Below are positions 1 to 12,168 of a stretch of DNA of 64,000 nucleotides, piece after piece (positions within the stretch are counted from its first letter, which is position 1; every line of letters starts with the position of its first letter). The translations under genes were made by a program, and so were the position numbers. The DNA lies in the NCBI GenBank assembly GCA_037953745.1, contig JBAKBP010003083.1, positions 1 to 64,000 on the forward strand, read 5' to 3'. The notes under the pieces are model-generated. The model did no database searches. It was not told the DNA's origin and saw only the letters and a program-made list of their open reading frames with translations. The stretch is from Lithodes maja. Lineage: Eukaryota; Arthropoda; Malacostraca; Decapoda; Lithodidae.

Positions 1-489
1 CTGCGCTCGCCCGGCCAATCAGCTCACTGCATCACACCTCATATCTCATCATCATCCTTGTCCATTCTCATTACTTTCCTATACTCTTATCTTTTCCCCA
101 AAACCTTTCCCACTACTTTTCCTTTTCTAAATTATTAAATATTACCCACTACCGCCCATTAGAAGCCCACTTGTAGTACGACGCCGAACCCTGAAGGCAT
201 TGCCATGAAGGGGGGGGGGGTTTAGCCCCTGGTTATAGGAGGCAAGTGGGTAGGGTTTATACTTCAAGTAGGTTAGGGTCTGGTGACATAGGCTTGCCTA
301 CAGTCCAAGGACATAGGTAGGAGTTAGGTTTTTTCTGGGGACATCCCATAGGGGTGCCCCCTGGGTACAGTTTTAAAATTCTCCATAAAAATGTTCAATT
401 AACTCTACCTCCCTAACTTGTTATTTTCCCCATTCATTTTCACTTTTCTTATAGTTAGCAATTAAACTTGTTTCTCCCAATGATTCAGT

Positions 490-2020
490 ATGGCACTGTA
501 TGTTAAATTTAAATGCATTAACGATCCCCCTGATGACCCAGGCTCATATTTAGTATCACTCAAACCCAAATAGTCAGAGTTTTCAAAAATCTCAATGTAA
601 TCAAAATAAGACTTGCTTCACAAAAAGATCTTGATGCATATCTCAACCCCGCCACTCTAAAGAAACTCCAATCTGCTGGTTATGAACTAGTCCTCTCCCC
701 AGAACTTAAAGCTGCCTGTACAGTTAAAATTCTACACCCTGACAAGAACATCTTCAACAAAGACGAAGATGAGATTGCCAGGGAAATTTCCAAGAAAAAC
801 TCCATCACTGTCTGTGAAGTATTTAAAACCCAACGTCAAGCCCTCAAAATTCGATGTGCCTCCCCTCAGGAGGCCAGTAAGCTTCTAAAAACAGGTCTCA
901 AGGCATTTCATGTGATTTTGCCGCCTGATTTTCTGACCCCTGAGTCCTGGATCAATCTCAGGCAGTGCTATAACTGTTATGCTTACGGACATCCCACAGC
1001 CCAATGTAAAAAAACAGTAACTTGCTCTCGTTGTGCTAAGTCAGGGCACTCATTTACCACCTGCTCTTCAATTACTCTGAAATGCTCAAACTGCAATGGC
1101 CCTCACATTGCAATCAGTGCCGAATGTCCCTTCCCTCTCAATGTCTTAAAAGACACTAGAAAAAATGCAAAGGCCACTCCAACCACTCCCAACCAAACAC
1201 GTCCTTTATTCTCATCCCACCCAGTCACAGCCACATAATATGCTTCAGCGACCACCTCACACATCCCTCAATCCTCCCCCCCTACCCCACCCAACATCAA
1301 TCCTCCCGGCCCATTGTTCAACCGCGAAATATTCGCCCAAACTTCAGTCCTTGTTAATGTTGCACTCCACCTCACGAACCAAAAAGTCACCCCACAGTTT
1401 AACAAGCTCCTAAATGATGGCCTGACTGCCCACAACCTCCCTGCCATCATGATCCCTGAGTCTTGGTTCCAGCACAGCAAGAACTCTCACAATCCATCTC
1501 TCTCAGCCACTCCTCTTCCTATTCCACTACCCTCAACCTCTACCTCCAACTCATCCTCCACTACCCCTATTCCTCAACCCCCAAGCGCCAACGAAATCCC
1601 TGAAATGTCAATCCCTCTCACCACTGAAAATGAACCCCAAGATCACCCTACCCAAACCCCCCCTCACAAATGTCACTGACCCAACTCTCAATGCATCTGA
1701 CCCTGACCTTCCTAACCTTACTACCCCAACATCCTTCATGCCTCCCCCACCCCCTCCTACACCAAAAAACGCCCACCATTCCTCCCCAATCTCCTCTAAA
1801 ACGAAAACCCACCAGTCCAGCTGAGATATCCTCCCCTGAATTAAACCGTTCTCGGTCAAAGTCACGTAAAGTCGAAACCCCAAGAAAAAACACCAAATCT
1901 ACCTCCAAATCTCCATCTTTTGGAGGAGTCCGCTCCTCATCCTCTCCCTCTCCAACCCGGGCCCCACCATCCCCCCACTTCCCCACACATAGCTCACTTC
2001 ACGATACCCCATCATGTTAA
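490..2020 (+). pseudogene. LINE ORF1, gag-like nucleic-acid-binding protein (frameshifted)
   Basis: ATG at 490 opens 27 codons and stops at 571-573. The coding sense resumes in another frame from about 577 through the zinc-knuckle region, has a TAA at 1236-1238, continues in the same frame to about 1679, and shifts again to end at TAA 2018-2020. Three knuckles are seen at about 966-1130: CX2CX4HX4C, CX2CX4HX4C and CX2CX3HX6C, the usual ORF1 arrangement of Jockey/I-type LINEs. A hydrophilic stretch of about 110 residues precedes the knuckles, where an RRM-like fold would be expected, but I cannot confirm one. The tail is Pro/Ser/Thr-rich, then basic. By family knowledge ORF1 binds element RNA. 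This copy cannot make an intact protein. Confidence 0.75.
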
Positions 2021-4773
2021 GAGTCATCCAATTCAACATAAGACACTACTACAATAACAGACACCTACTCACACAATTAATTTTAGATAATGACCCAGAC
2101 ATAATACTAATTAACAGCACCTGTACGTACAACACACATAAAATTAGATTCTTTGGTTACACAACACGACAGACCGACGGCGATGCCAACGATGGAGTTG
2201 CAATCATGATAAAAAGCACCATTCAACACGAATTCATCACAGACTGGACATACAAGCATTTCCTTGCAGTTAAAACACACACAACACTTGGACCCCTCAT
2301 AGTTGCCACCACATATGTCAGACCCAATACCTACATCCCTTACACAGACTTAAATACCTTATTCAATAACAATGCACCTACACTTATACTTGCAGACTTT
2401 AACGCTAGACACCAAGCTTTCCAACATAATACCATTAATCAACGTGGAATTCAACTATTAGCGCTACACAACCACAAAAGATTAACTTTTCAAGGCCCAG
2501 ACTTCAACACAGTTTTCACACCAAACGGTAATGGTAAACCTGACTTAATTTTTTCAAACCAAGCTTTTAATATATTCCATCATGATATTTCCCCAGGGCC
2601 ACTTTCAGGATCAGATCACATCCCAGTTTTCATGTCAATTTCTTCAAACCCAATTCAAGTCCCATGTCAATCTCATTTTAACCACTCACAAGCAAACTGG
2701 GAAGAATTCAAAAACATTTTATCAGAAGACAACTACATACACGACTATGAGGGACAACACTACACACACATAGACCAACAAATTGAGAACCTACAGAACA
2801 AAATCATAAATGCAGCCAACACAACCATCCCAAAAACTACATACAAAATCAAACACACTTTCAGACCCTCCATCAGAACACAACGACTCCTAGTGTGCTA
2901 TCGTCGTCGATTCGAACAGAACAAACACAACCGCATAACAGGCCGAGTACGTTACGACCTCTCCAACCTCAGAACTCACATCCTTAACAGCCTGCAATCT
3001 GATCATGACGCTCACTGGACTCACCTAGTACACTCAGCAGAACAAAACAGAAAAACTAAGCCCTGGGAATTCTGGCAACATATAAAACGTTTAAAAGGTA
3101 ATACCACTCCCAGAACATCCTCCCTCACTGTTAATGGCAACAAAATTACTGATCCTAGGGCTATCACAGATACATTTAAACAGACATGGCAACAAGTATA
3201 CCACCCACACCCCATTGAAAGGCCTGCCGAACAACACATCCGCAATATAGAACAACATCTCACTACCATCCCTGACAACATCTCCCATGACACACACATT
3301 AACCTAAACACACTTGACCCTCAAAACATACTCACTGCTCCCATTGTGCCAGACGAAGTCAAATTCATACTGTCTAAAACACGGAGAAAGGCGCCTGGTG
3401 CCACGGGTATTAATCACCACCTTGTAAAGCACCTACCTAACACTTTCATAACAGCACTCACTCGCCTCTACAACGCCATCCTGGCATCAGGCTACTTTCC
3501 CGTCTGCTTCAAGACAGCGACCATTATCCTCATACCAAAGAAAAACCAAGACAAGACTAATCCACTAAACTACAGACCCATTAGTCTACTTGAGACTCTT
3601 GGGAAGACTCTAGAACGCATCATAAACCACTGACTTAGACTATTTCTCGAAGACGAAGGACTCCTCACGAACATGCAATTTGGTTTTAGACAACACAGAT
3701 CGACACAAGAAGCACTAAACATTATCACAAACTACCTTCACATAAACAAACAGTCCAGACGAAAAAACAAGACAGCCTTAATTACAAAGGACATAAAACG
3801 AGCTTTTGACACAGTGTGGCACGAAGGCTTGAAGTACAAAATCTGCGAAAATTTCAACTTCCCTTTAATTACTCAGAAACTTCTCTGCAACTTTTTGGAT
3901 AATAGAACAGCCAAAATTAAGTTTTCTAATCTTTATTCAGATTCATTTGCACTAAACGCAGGCGTACCTCAGGGCTCAGTGCTCGCTCCTACCCTCTACA
4001 TCCTATACACAAATGACTTTCCCAACCCCACTCACAATGACTCTCTCACAGTAATGTACGCAGACGACGTGACGCAAATAATAAGAGCAGGCACAATAGA
4101 CGCATTGACAAACAGAGCTCAAAGAGAACTTGACAAAGTAGCACAATGGGAGCAAAAATGGCGGATTCAGGCTCATCCTCAAAAAACACACGTCACATAC
4201 TTTGCCAAAGGACATCCCCGCCCAAGACCCTTATTCCAAAACTCCCGAGCACCTGTCCCTAACCGCACACAAATAAATGTCTCTCCCACAAACAAAGTAC
4301 TCGGCCTCACATTCGACAAAAACATCCGATTCCACAAACAAGCACAAACTTCCATTGCCATCGCATCTAAATCACTACAAACCATCTATCGATTCAGAAA
4401 TGCCTCAATAAAAACCAAGCTTCACTTATACAAAGCACTTATAAGACCTCTTTTGTGCTACGTTCCACTCAGCATTTCACTTTCGGCCCCTACCAACCAA
4501 CTAAAATATCAAAGAATACAAAATAAAGCACTGAGGTGGATGTTCGGGACTCAGTGGTATGAGTTCCAGACGGCACAACATCTTCACAATCTAGCCCACA
4601 TCCCCCCTCTAAATACTTATTGGCAGCAATTAGCAGAAAAACAAATTATAAAACTTGAGACCTTTCATGATAATTTCATTCAAATTTTCAACAGAATTTT
4701 ATATCCCCCCCGCCCCTTGTCAAACCTCCTTCACCCCAACAACAGAGAGGCACCCATTCCAATATTCACTTAA
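2014..4773 (+). pseudogene. LINE ORF2: AP-like endonuclease plus reverse transcriptase, one in-frame stop
   Basis: The ATG at 2014 lies inside the ORF1 stop region (ATGTTAA), so the two ORFs overlap by 7 nt. The frame runs 919 codons with a single TGA at 3631-3633. The N-terminal third is an exonuclease/endonuclease/phosphatase domain, with the ADFNARH motif near residue 127 and GSDHIPVF near 199. The RT palm follows: a KDIKRAFDTVW motif near 593, GVPQGSVLAPTLY near 649 and YADDV near 681. A thumb and C-terminal region of about 235 residues has no RNase H signature. The enzyme would nick target DNA and prime reverse transcription of its own RNA in the nucleus. The stop looks like a CGA (Arg) to TGA transition at a CpG, so the copy is recently or only lightly damaged. 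Confidence 0.85.
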
Positions 4774-5407
4774 AATCAGGATTGGTAGAGGAGGTGGGTC
4801 ATGCCGGCTCGTCCACAGTCCAGCCTCCCTACCACTCTTGACCTAGATTCCTAGCTTCACTTCCCATTAAAATTTATAATTTCACAGACAAAGTACAAGA
4901 CAACAACCTTTTAACGTAACTTCTATAATAATAACAGTACAGCCTTCTTACAGGTTCTGCCACTGACAGGATTCCCCAGCAGTACCCCTTTTGACTCCAT
5001 GCCACCCAAAATTACCTCTCCCTTTTATACCATTTTCGAATTACTACCACCCAAAAATACAACCCCAAAACATGCAAGCACTTTCGATCTTATACCACCC
5101 AAAATTAACTTGCTCCCCATCCCTTGCCCCCTTCTTGGCAACCCATCCTGAATCTCATTAAAGTAACTTCTCCAACTAAATCAACTCAACCCCAGCTCAA
5201 TTATTCAACTCACGCACGTTGGGTCAAGCCCCGACACCCTATTTCTCCCACTATTATCACTGTCTCTCCTACTTAACCAATAAAAACTTCCCTTCTTTCA
5301 CCCTCACCCACCTTTTCTATATTCATTCATTCATTCATTCCGCATTCCTGATTCCTGCTGACGGACAACATGCCACGCAAATCGCCCCCTCCGACTTCAC
5401 AGACACC
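4774..5407 (+). other. Spacer between LINE ORF2 and the cold-shock ORF
   Basis: No reading frame is recognised. The stretch is C- and A-rich and contains three spaced copies of an ACCACCCAAAA motif (near 5000, 5049 and 5095). The base composition matches the LINE sense strand. It ends in a pyrimidine-rich leader with an ATTC tandem (about 5323-5340) before the ATG at 5408. It could be LINE 3' sequence, or the 5' leader of a separately inserted gene copy. Confidence 0.4.
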
Positions 5408-6348
5408 ATGAACACCAAAAACATCGGGACTGTGAAGTGGTACAATAAAAAACGTGGTTTTGGCTACATAACTTGTGATGACAGTGAACAAGACATTTTT
5501 GTCCATTTTTCGGGAATTACACATCAACATAACACTAAAAGATCCCTGGAAAATGGCGAACAAGTCGAGTTCATTGTCAGAAGAGGAAGAAAAGGCCAAG
5601 AAGCACACGAAGCCACAGGACCAACTGGCAGTAGGACACAGGGATCTACCATCAAAACACCCAAGAAAGAACACAGCAGAAATATAGAACATGACATTAA
5701 TGCAAAAATGTATGCATGTATTCAAGCTGCAGTGGCAATTTCTGGCTCAAATAAACATCAATTGAGTCGGATAATTCCATTGATGCTTAACTACAATGAC
5801 CTGCCAACAATCAAGATCCCTCCTGAAGCTCTGAAACCTACCACTCAACATGGAAGAACGAAAAAAACACCAAGGAAGAAGAACAAGCCAACTTTTCAAG
5901 AAGAAGACGAGACAGAAGTGGACCTCCTGGACTATGAAGAAGAAGACGAAAATTAAGTAGATGAAGATAAATACGAAGAAGAGGAGGAAGAAGAACACAC
6001 TCCAACTCCTGCTCCATCTCCGAAAAACACCAGATCACGAACGAAGAATACAGAGAAAAAACAAGAATACCCAAAGGACCTACCAAACACTGATCACCTG
6101 AACTTCAAGAACCTCAAAAGCATCCTTACAAAAAAGAAGATAAAACACGAATGACTCCAGACGTCTATGAGTGCATCAGAAAAATGGAAACAGAAACAAC
6201 AGGCTACTTCTTCACGGCTTTTCGCAATGTAGCAAGAACAAAGAAACCCAACGATAACTGGAGATGGGTGGAGATGAAGGAAAAATATGACATCAATAAA
6301 TACTGCCAAGTTAATAACCTCCCCCCTGTAGAATATAACACACAATGA
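5408..6348 (+). pseudogene. Cold-shock-domain (Y-box-like) protein ORF, interrupted
   Basis: The ATG at 5408 has A at -3. The first 75 or so residues are a cold-shock domain: GTVKWYNKKRGFGYI holds the RNP1 motif and DIFVHFSGI the RNP2 motif, followed by the longer NGEQVEF...GPTG segment typical of animal Y-box proteins rather than bacterial CspA. A basic, then strongly acidic Glu/Asp tail follows. A TAA at 5954-5956 interrupts the acidic tail, and the same frame continues to TGA 6152-6154. An ATG at 6151 overlaps that stop (ATGA) and opens a 65-codon ORF to 6348, whose function I do not recognise. A possible AATAAA signal lies near 6427. The product would bind single-stranded nucleic acid. 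It could be a third ORF of the upstream LINE, a captured host gene, or an unrelated Y-box retrocopy. Confidence 0.7.
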
Positions 6349-6537
6349 TAGCCAACACTATAATATTTCAACTTTAATGTTAAATAGACTCAAAATTAAC
6401 TTTTTGTATTACAGTTGCCCTACCCTGAATAAAGCAAGGTGGTATGCCCACTAACTTTTAATCTACTACTTTCTTTCAAAATTTCCTACTTTATCTTCCT
6501 GACCAAACCTCTATTTTTCCTCCCCCTTCCCCCGCTA

Positions 6538-6561
6538 GGAAAAAAAAAAAAAACACAAAAA

Positions 6562-6592
<31 letters not shown>

Positions 6593-6598
6593 CACACA
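6538..6598 (+). repeat. A-rich tract followed by (CA)n
   Basis: Two A-runs separated by CAC lead into about nine CA dinucleotides. Position and polarity fit the 3' poly-A tail of a plus-strand retroelement that later expanded as a microsatellite. Confidence 0.8.
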
Positions 6599-6600
6599 GA

Positions 6601-8470
6601 AGTCATTCACCCCTGGGCACTTAGAGGGAGCTGAGCTGCCCTCTCCCGGCACAGGCAACCCAGGCCTTACCCTTGGCACTCTGGGAAGAAACCTTAAGTC
6701 TGTTCCAAGTCTCCAGACACCTAGCAGCACCCACTCTACAACGGCTCCGATACACCTTAAGTATCCGGATGCCTGCAGACACATACTGTAGATGGCCTAC
6801 ATACCTACAGCCAAGCAGTACAAGAGGCCCAGCAAGTGGTAGATGGAACAGAACGAATGGAGGCAGTCTACTGGCCCGCTTTGAATTGGTGAAGAAGACC
6901 CCACCAAGCTTTTTATTTAAGGACCCTTATGGGCCCGAACAGACTTATAAAAGGAAGATAAGTGTTAAGACAACCTGGGGGGTATTCCAGCTTTAACATA
7001 TGGTGTGTTCTTATAGAACAATTAAAGATAATTTTGACTAGACAATAAATGCAATAAAGGGATGACGTATTGTGAGATATAGCTGTAATTGTTAGAAAAG
7101 GCGACAAACCCATTAGCTAATGTTAGTATAGGATCTTATAGGAAATTAAGTAAGATAGAGAATATCTCAACTGTAAGTGGGGGTTATTGGATAACATAAC
7201 ATGGTTTAGTAATTGATAGTTAGGTTATAATTAGCTCTAGAAATAGTTAGGCAAGGGCATTAGCCCATACCCATGCAATACTCTTTTTGTTAAAAGGAAA
7301 CCAACGGTATTAATTAGATATTCACCTCGTCGACAGCATGCTTTCGATTGTGCGTAAATATCTAGCTTTTATTTTTTAGAAGATTAATGGTTAATGACTT
7401 AAAGGACTAAACGTACTAATTTTGTAAAGGTAACTAGATACCTGTTTGAGTTCCTCTTTATATTTTTTATATTGAATAGATAAGAGAATACCTGTCGAGT
7501 TATTAATTGTATTATGTATTATTTAATAATTGCGAGTTACGCTACCAAAGGAAGTTAAGAACTTAGCTCTGCTACTAATTTAGTAGTATGGTCATTGTAA
7601 GGTAATTGATACAGGAAATACAAACCATGAATAATATGATAAAGGGGGATTTAACTTGTGAAAGGAAATATAGAGATTATGAATATCTTATTTCTGTAAG
7701 GGGAGAGAAAATAGATACCAACCTCGGTCCTGTTATTTTGTAGGTGATAAAAGGACATCTTGAGGATTAGTAGGAATATAGTTTTGTCAAGCATTGTGAA
7801 GATATTGATGTGCCTTTGGCTCGAAGTTGAAGTGAGTCAATGCTCGGAATAGCGATTGTCCAAATAGGTTGTAATTGGAATATAACAATTCCAAGGTATA
7901 AACTATACCGGGCCGTCGTAGGTATTCAAATAATAGCTTGAATTCATTTCGACTCGAACAGAGAATCAATTGCTTTGGAGATTATGGCTATCATGGGAGT
8001 TTGGTAAATAAAAATACAAACTTCTGAACAACTGTCGAATTATTCCCACCCTATTATCATAGTATTTGTTTAAACAAGTACTACAATAATACTAACTAAA
8101 ACATAAATAACTGCTTGATATCATGGGTTTCCTTATGTTTGGCTATGTCAGGAAAAGTTAAGTAAGGATATTGTACGTGTTTCCATAAACTACTTTCCCA
8201 ATGCATATGCTTCCGACGTTCAAATTTGATGGTGGCTTTAACTAGCCGGACATAATCTTAAGCTAGTAATTTGTAGCATTAAGAAATAGAGAAGTAACAA
8301 GTAGTCTATCATAGTCTAATAGTCAGCTCAGTTTTGCTTACCATTGGGGCAGCATTAGTGTCTTATAGAGTTCTATACTTGTGTACTATGATTATGATGT
8401 ACGGTGTACAATTTAACGTAGTAATAATATTGAGTGAGCATATTACCAACATATTGCATTGAGTTTTAAT
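6601..8470. other. No gene recognised; AT-rich intergenic sequence
   Basis: The first 400 bases are of mixed composition, with a 107-codon open frame at 6673-6996 that has no recognisable domain and is probably a chance frame. From about 7000 to 8470 the sequence is AT-rich with only short frames. I see no element boundary or repeat here. Confidence 0.5.
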
Positions 8471-8473
8471 ATC

Positions 8474-8474
<1 letters not shown>

Positions 8475-8517
<43 letters not shown>

Positions 8518-8518
8518 C
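8475..8518. repeat. (TA)n followed by a poly-T run
   Basis: About eight TA units are followed by about 28 T. A poly-T abutting unrelated sequence on its right could be the tail of a minus-strand retroelement occupying 8519-8795, but I could not identify that element. Confidence 0.75.
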
Positions 8519-8798
8519 TATATTCCAACTTACTTCCTCTCGGGCATAGGCTGAGAGCCTTAACATTCACCGCTTTACAATGAACAGTGAAGCCCGTGAG
8601 GTCTTGTTCCAGTCTAGGGAGTGAGACATGTGAAGCACGTAGAGTACAACGAGCACCTGCCATCTTGCCTTCACATGAGGCACGGTGCTCACTCATGGCC
8701 CGAAACGACCCCATCTCTGAAGCCATCTCGTTCCCGTGCTTCACTGTCTCACCCTCTACACTCGGACTCTCACACTTACACACACACAACGCCACCTG

Positions 8799-8840
<42 letters not shown>

Positions 8841-9418
8841 TGTATAATTATTATATATATTTTATTTATTTATTTATTTATTATTTTTTGAGGGGAGGGG
8901 GCGGAGGAGAGAGACTTACATCCAGGCAATCCATTCGTTTATCTAGAAATTTATATATATTTGTTTCCCTATGAGGGCATGCAAGTCCATATCTGCAGGT
9001 TCTCAGATGGTTCTCAGACCGGAGGGCGAGCCTGCGACTTGTCACACACGAGTTGGGTGAGGGACCCCTTAGCCACGCTGACTGGAAACAAATGGCAGCA
9101 ATCCTCTGTCCAGCTTCTGTTCTACTAAATGCATACACTTGTTTTTCATTACGTAATACAGCCATGTTAGAAAGTAAACCAGTTTTTGTACTTTTTTTTC
9201 ACTGCTTTGTTGTGGGGATGAACGGTAACGGATCATTTTTACTTCCATATCACTGAAAAGATGATTTAGCATTTATCTCTCAAACGGAGAAGTGAGCAAG
9301 TGATCATTTGCTTTACTAAAACAACTGCTTTTTACTCGGAGAAGGCGGTTACAGCACATCTACTTTTTCCTAAGGAAATTAATGCTTTGAAATATTTGTC
9401 TGCTAGTATATTGGTGTT
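8519..9418. other. No gene recognised; (TA)n and (TTTA)n microsatellites
   Basis: A (TA)n tract spans about 8799-8839 and a TTTA tandem about 8861-8885, then a G-rich patch. Between 8520 and 8795 the sequence has balanced composition and could be a minus-strand SINE-like body with its tail at 8490-8518. No domain is visible. The stretch ends at the 11-bp target duplication of LINE A (9419-9429). Confidence 0.4.
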
Positions 9419-9429
9419 ACTAAACCACA

Positions 9430-11254
9430 ACTACAACAAATCATAAACATCCCACACATCATCCTGGGTGGTGATTTCAACGCCAAGACGTCGGCCAGGT
9501 TTGTCGACAACCCGGACACAGACAGAGGGCCGGTCCTACAACGCCAATCAGACAACGTTTTCATCCTTAACGACATCCATCAACACACCCATACTTCCCA
9601 CCAAGCCCTCTTCGATGCATCATCTACACATATCACCTTTTGTTCCCCAGAACTCGCCCCCACAACATCCTGGAGGGTGGTAAGAACCTTAGACTCCGAC
9701 CACCTCCCTGTCATTATCACCACCAAAACCAGATTCACCCCAGCTAGCCACAGATACACTTACACCAACTATAAAAGAGCCAAGTGGGAAGCTTTCACAA
9801 ATGAGACAGAAAAACACTTTGAAACCCTAAACAGCGCACCCATCTGTAACATCAACAATACTGTCCACACATTCAACAAATCTATCCAAAACGCTGACAA
9901 GAAACACATTCCAAGAGGTAAGAGAAGAAGACACAACCCCAACTTCTCACCAGAAATTCAAACCCTCATCAGACAATGCGACACACTGAAACACTCCCCA
10001 GTACCACATACACAGGACATCACACAACAAATCCAAGTACTCAACACACAGATTAACAACAAAATACAAGAACAACAAATACTAAATTGGAATAACTACC
10101 TACAAACACTTGATCACAAAACAGACCCCAAAAAACTCTACAAAACACTAACAGCATCACACTTTCCAACAGCAACACAACACAATCACATGCTGCAATC
10201 ACAACAACAGACTCTAATCCTTCATATAAACAACAAGCAAACACTCTCATTAATCACTTCTCTCATGTCAGCCACCTAAAACCCCATAAAGACGACCGAC
10301 GTGTCATCCGACGTAAGAGACAATTCCCCACAGTCCCTGACTATGTACCCTTCACCAACAACGAGACAAAGCACATCATCAACAATCTCAAGCACTCACC
10401 TGCCTGTGGCCTAGACAACATAAGCAACATACACCTCAGACATCTAGGACCACAAGGCATACAAGCACTCACTAACATATCAAACTACAGTTATTCACAC
10501 AACACAATATCAGACATCTGGAAGCATGGTGTCATCATTACATTCTCTAAACCCAATAAAGACCCCACGCTACCCTCCTCACACCGCCCTATCACACTCC
10601 TTTGTACCCCTCCAAAGTCATAGAATGCCTTGTACTACAACTGACCACAGACGCTCTACCCCTAGCCCCAACACAACATGGCTTCAGGCCACTGCACTCC
10701 ACAAACACTCTTTTCACAGACCATACACAAAGAGCTTTGACGGCATCAACTCAGTCAGACCACCACACAGATCATTACTTGCCACACTCGACATTAGTAA
10801 AGCTTTCGATGCCATCCCCCACCACAACCTAACAAACAAAATCTACGACACAAACATGCACAACAACACAAAAGGGTGGCTGGCCAACTTCCTAGCAGGC
10901 AGATGTGCACATGTATCTTTTGCCGGTCAGTCATCTAGCATCAGAAACTTCCCAAACGGAGTCCCGCAAGGATCCGTCCTGTCGCCCGCACTCTTCAATC
11001 TGTACATGAATGATATAACTACATCCCATACACCCCAAATAAACAGCTTCATATGCAGACAACACAACACTCACATTCACACACCAAAACCCAGACATAG
11101 CAACACAGCTCCTCCAACCCTATCTCAACACACTACAAGACTGGTGCACTACAAACAGACTCAATTTAGCCCCAGCCAAATCCACCGCAAGCCTCCTCAC
11201 AAACTGGACAGCAGAACACAAATACACCCGCAACTCACCATAAACAACACACCT
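9430..11254 (+). pseudogene. LINE A segment 1: endonuclease C-part and reverse transcriptase
   Basis: Starts with IIL-GGDFNAK at about 9455-9485 and reaches the SDHLPVI endonuclease motif at about 9697. An A/C-rich linker follows to about 10280. RT motifs come next in shifted frames: SHRPITLL-like near 10580, LDISKAFDAIPH near 10790 (palm motif A) and GVPQGSVLSPALFNLYMND near 10961. The YADD position near 11050 is eroded. At least three frameshifts separate these parts. The last 11 bases are the target site of LINE B. Confidence 0.85.
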
Positions 11255-12168
11255 GTGAGAAATAAATTGACTACACCGGTATCTGGGGAATGTTGGCAAC
11301 AACCTTCCGATAGGGTAACCTCACTAGAGTGAACAATTTCCTACCAGAATCCGGTGATTGTATAATTATATTGTAGAGATTAATTAATGTTAGGTAATTA
11401 GTACTGTATAAGATTACCTTGATCAAGTTAATTTAGTTATAAAACCTTGTAGAAATAAGTTTAGAAGAACTGTAAACAGGATCAGTTTAAAAATTCCCCC
11501 GACCGACCGCATACGCGATCCACCGTTTCCTTTAGGGTCGTTAATATCTTGATATTATGTTCACTAAATCGTTGTGAAACGATGTTTACCTTTATAATTA
11601 TATAATTTAAATGCTGATTATTATTTATATGATTTCGTGAAGAGGGAATGAACCCTCGGTAACAAATTTGTATATAGTTAACCTAAGGGTCGGAATTGAA
11701 ATGCCGATCAGATCTCTTTAAAACGCTGAACCGCAAACAAGGGTCTCGTGACCTCTCACTTCGCTCCCCGTGTCCGGCCCGGAGTTTGGGAACTTTTTAC
11801 TCCCTGCCTACCTACCTACCATAGTCGGGATCCTCAGAACAACCCCAGGACCCCAGTGATAGCTAAGTTGATTGATATACATGGCCATTTTGTAGGTAGT
11901 AGGGGTAGGCAGCCCCGCCCAGGGAAGTACTACCGCCAAGGTTTCGGGAGACTCGGGGAATAGCCTGAATTCCATTTTCTCTCCCAGGCCTTGGTAGCTG
12001 GATACATATCTTTCTGCCTCGCACATCAGGGGTATCAGGAAAACCCTCTTTATATAACATACACATCCAACTTCACGACATTGCCCTACATCGCTAACCT
12101 CTATCCATAAAACAATACTCTTCCCACTACATATCATACATGTAACACCATACACTTACCTAATAAAT
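11255..12168 (+). other. 5' leader of LINE B
   Basis: About 0.9 kb with no credible long reading frame and no zinc-knuckle ORF1. The GC-rich stretch at 11740-11990 resembles the structured 5' UTRs of full-length LINEs, so this copy may be near full length at its 5' end. Confidence 0.5.

Larger units (their letters stand above)
1..6600 (+). mobile_element. Non-LTR retrotransposon (Jockey-superfamily-like), near full length
   Basis: A plus-strand LINE: a leader with a G-run (1-489), ORF1 with zinc knuckles (490-2020), ORF2 with endonuclease and RT (2014-4773), then about 1.7 kb containing a cold-shock-domain ORF, ending in an A-rich/(CA)n tract at 6538-6598. Both ORFs and the cold-shock ORF share an A/C-rich sense strand. 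I could not identify target duplications, and the 5' end may lie before the window. Whether the element ends shortly after ORF2 or at the A-rich tract is not settled. No RNase H domain is visible after the RT. The clade within the Jockey superfamily is not resolved. Confidence 0.65.

Noticed and set aside
6673..6996. 107-codon open frame after the LINE tail
   Set aside because: No domain, no compositional support, opposing frames equally long.
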